A stretch of 13,952 bases of DNA from Candidatus Bathyarchaeota archaeon. GTDB lineage: Archaea; Thermoproteota; Bathyarchaeia; Bathyarchaeales; Bathyarchaeaceae. How positions within the stretch are numbered: the stretch's first letter is position 1; the number at the start of each line of letters is the position of its first letter. The stretch is taken from NCBI GenBank assembly GCA_020350305.1, contig CP070709.1, positions 731,567 to 745,518 on the forward strand, written 5' to 3'. The position numbers and the translations under genes are program-made. The notes below the pieces were generated by a model, which saw only the letters and a program-made list of their open reading frames with translations, ran no database searches and was not told the origin of the DNA. Of the stretch, positions 13,927 through 13,952 are shown piece by piece.

Positions 13927-13952
13927 GTGACGAAAGTTATTGTTGTTTATGA
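13927..13952 (+). CDS. Start of a possible flavodoxin-like gene (cut by window edge)
   Basis: GTG at 13927-13929 follows GGAGG (13914-13918) by eight bases and opens a frame reading VTKVIVVYD or E at the edge. A short beta strand of this type is how flavodoxin-domain proteins commonly begin, where an FMN-phosphate loop would come next, but that loop is not in the window. The family guess is therefore weak. The ribosome-binding site supports a real start. It lies 88 bases after the coiled-coil gene on the same strand. Confidence 0.4.

Noticed and set aside
13923..13952. ATG frame at the right edge giving MCDESYCCL then stop
   Set aside because: It ends after nine codons, and the frame from GTG 13927 has a better spaced GGAGG and a plausible protein start.
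1..13952. CRISPR array, insertion sequence, integration site or defence island
   Set aside because: No repeated spacers, terminal inverted repeats, transposase or integrase motifs were seen on either strand.

Overview
The window is from an archaeon, most likely an uncultured member of the TACK lineages such as Bathyarchaeia; that placement is inference from gene content. The archaeal assignment rests on an ABCE1 iron-sulfur domain, a KEOPS Cgi121 subunit, a FAU-1/DUF402 RNA-binding protein, an archaeal RtcA and a Tan1-like THUMP protein. TATA-like boxes lie about 25-50 bases before many starts. Purine-rich ribosome-binding sites often precede TTG or GTG rather than ATG. There is no rRNA, tRNA, CRISPR array or insertion sequence. 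Genes are densely packed on both strands.

Layout. 1-239 (minus) is the 5' end of ABCE1, the ribosome-splitting ATPase. Just upstream on the same strand, at 377-436 (or 377-460), is a tiny ORF encoding almost only Glu and Trp. 557-1516 (minus) is an isoaspartyl peptidase/type-2 asparaginase. 1691-2855 (plus) holds a YrdC/Sua5-type threonylcarbamoyl-AMP synthase and a Tan1-like THUMP protein. 2856-4018 (minus) holds Cgi121 and a purine-type phosphoribosyltransferase that overlap by four bases. This block is centred on tRNA modification (t6A and probably ac4C).

4179-10194 (plus) is a histidine-degradation cluster: ftcD, hutI, hutU, a Cys-rich DUF3795-like gene, then hutH. The order is the reverse of the pathway. 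HutH makes urocanate, HutU makes imidazolonepropionate, HutI makes formiminoglutamate, and FtcD passes the formimino group to a tetrahydropterin and releases glutamate. No HutF or HutG is present, so the route is the one-carbon-transfer type. The stand-alone FtcD domain implies that a separate cyclodeaminase is needed elsewhere.

10214-13327 (minus) holds the membrane protease HtpX, a short FAU-1 homologue and an RNA 3'-phosphate cyclase homologue whose N-terminal nucleotide-pocket motif is altered. 13440-13838 (plus) encodes an unrecognised coiled-coil protein with an Ala/Pro linker and a conserved-looking C-terminal module. The last bases probably begin a flavodoxin-like gene.

The points most worth a second look are the Glu/Trp micro-ORF before ABCE1, the altered RtcA motif, the Cys-rich gene inside the hut cluster and the unrecognised protein at the right end. 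I see no clear new defence or mobile system.
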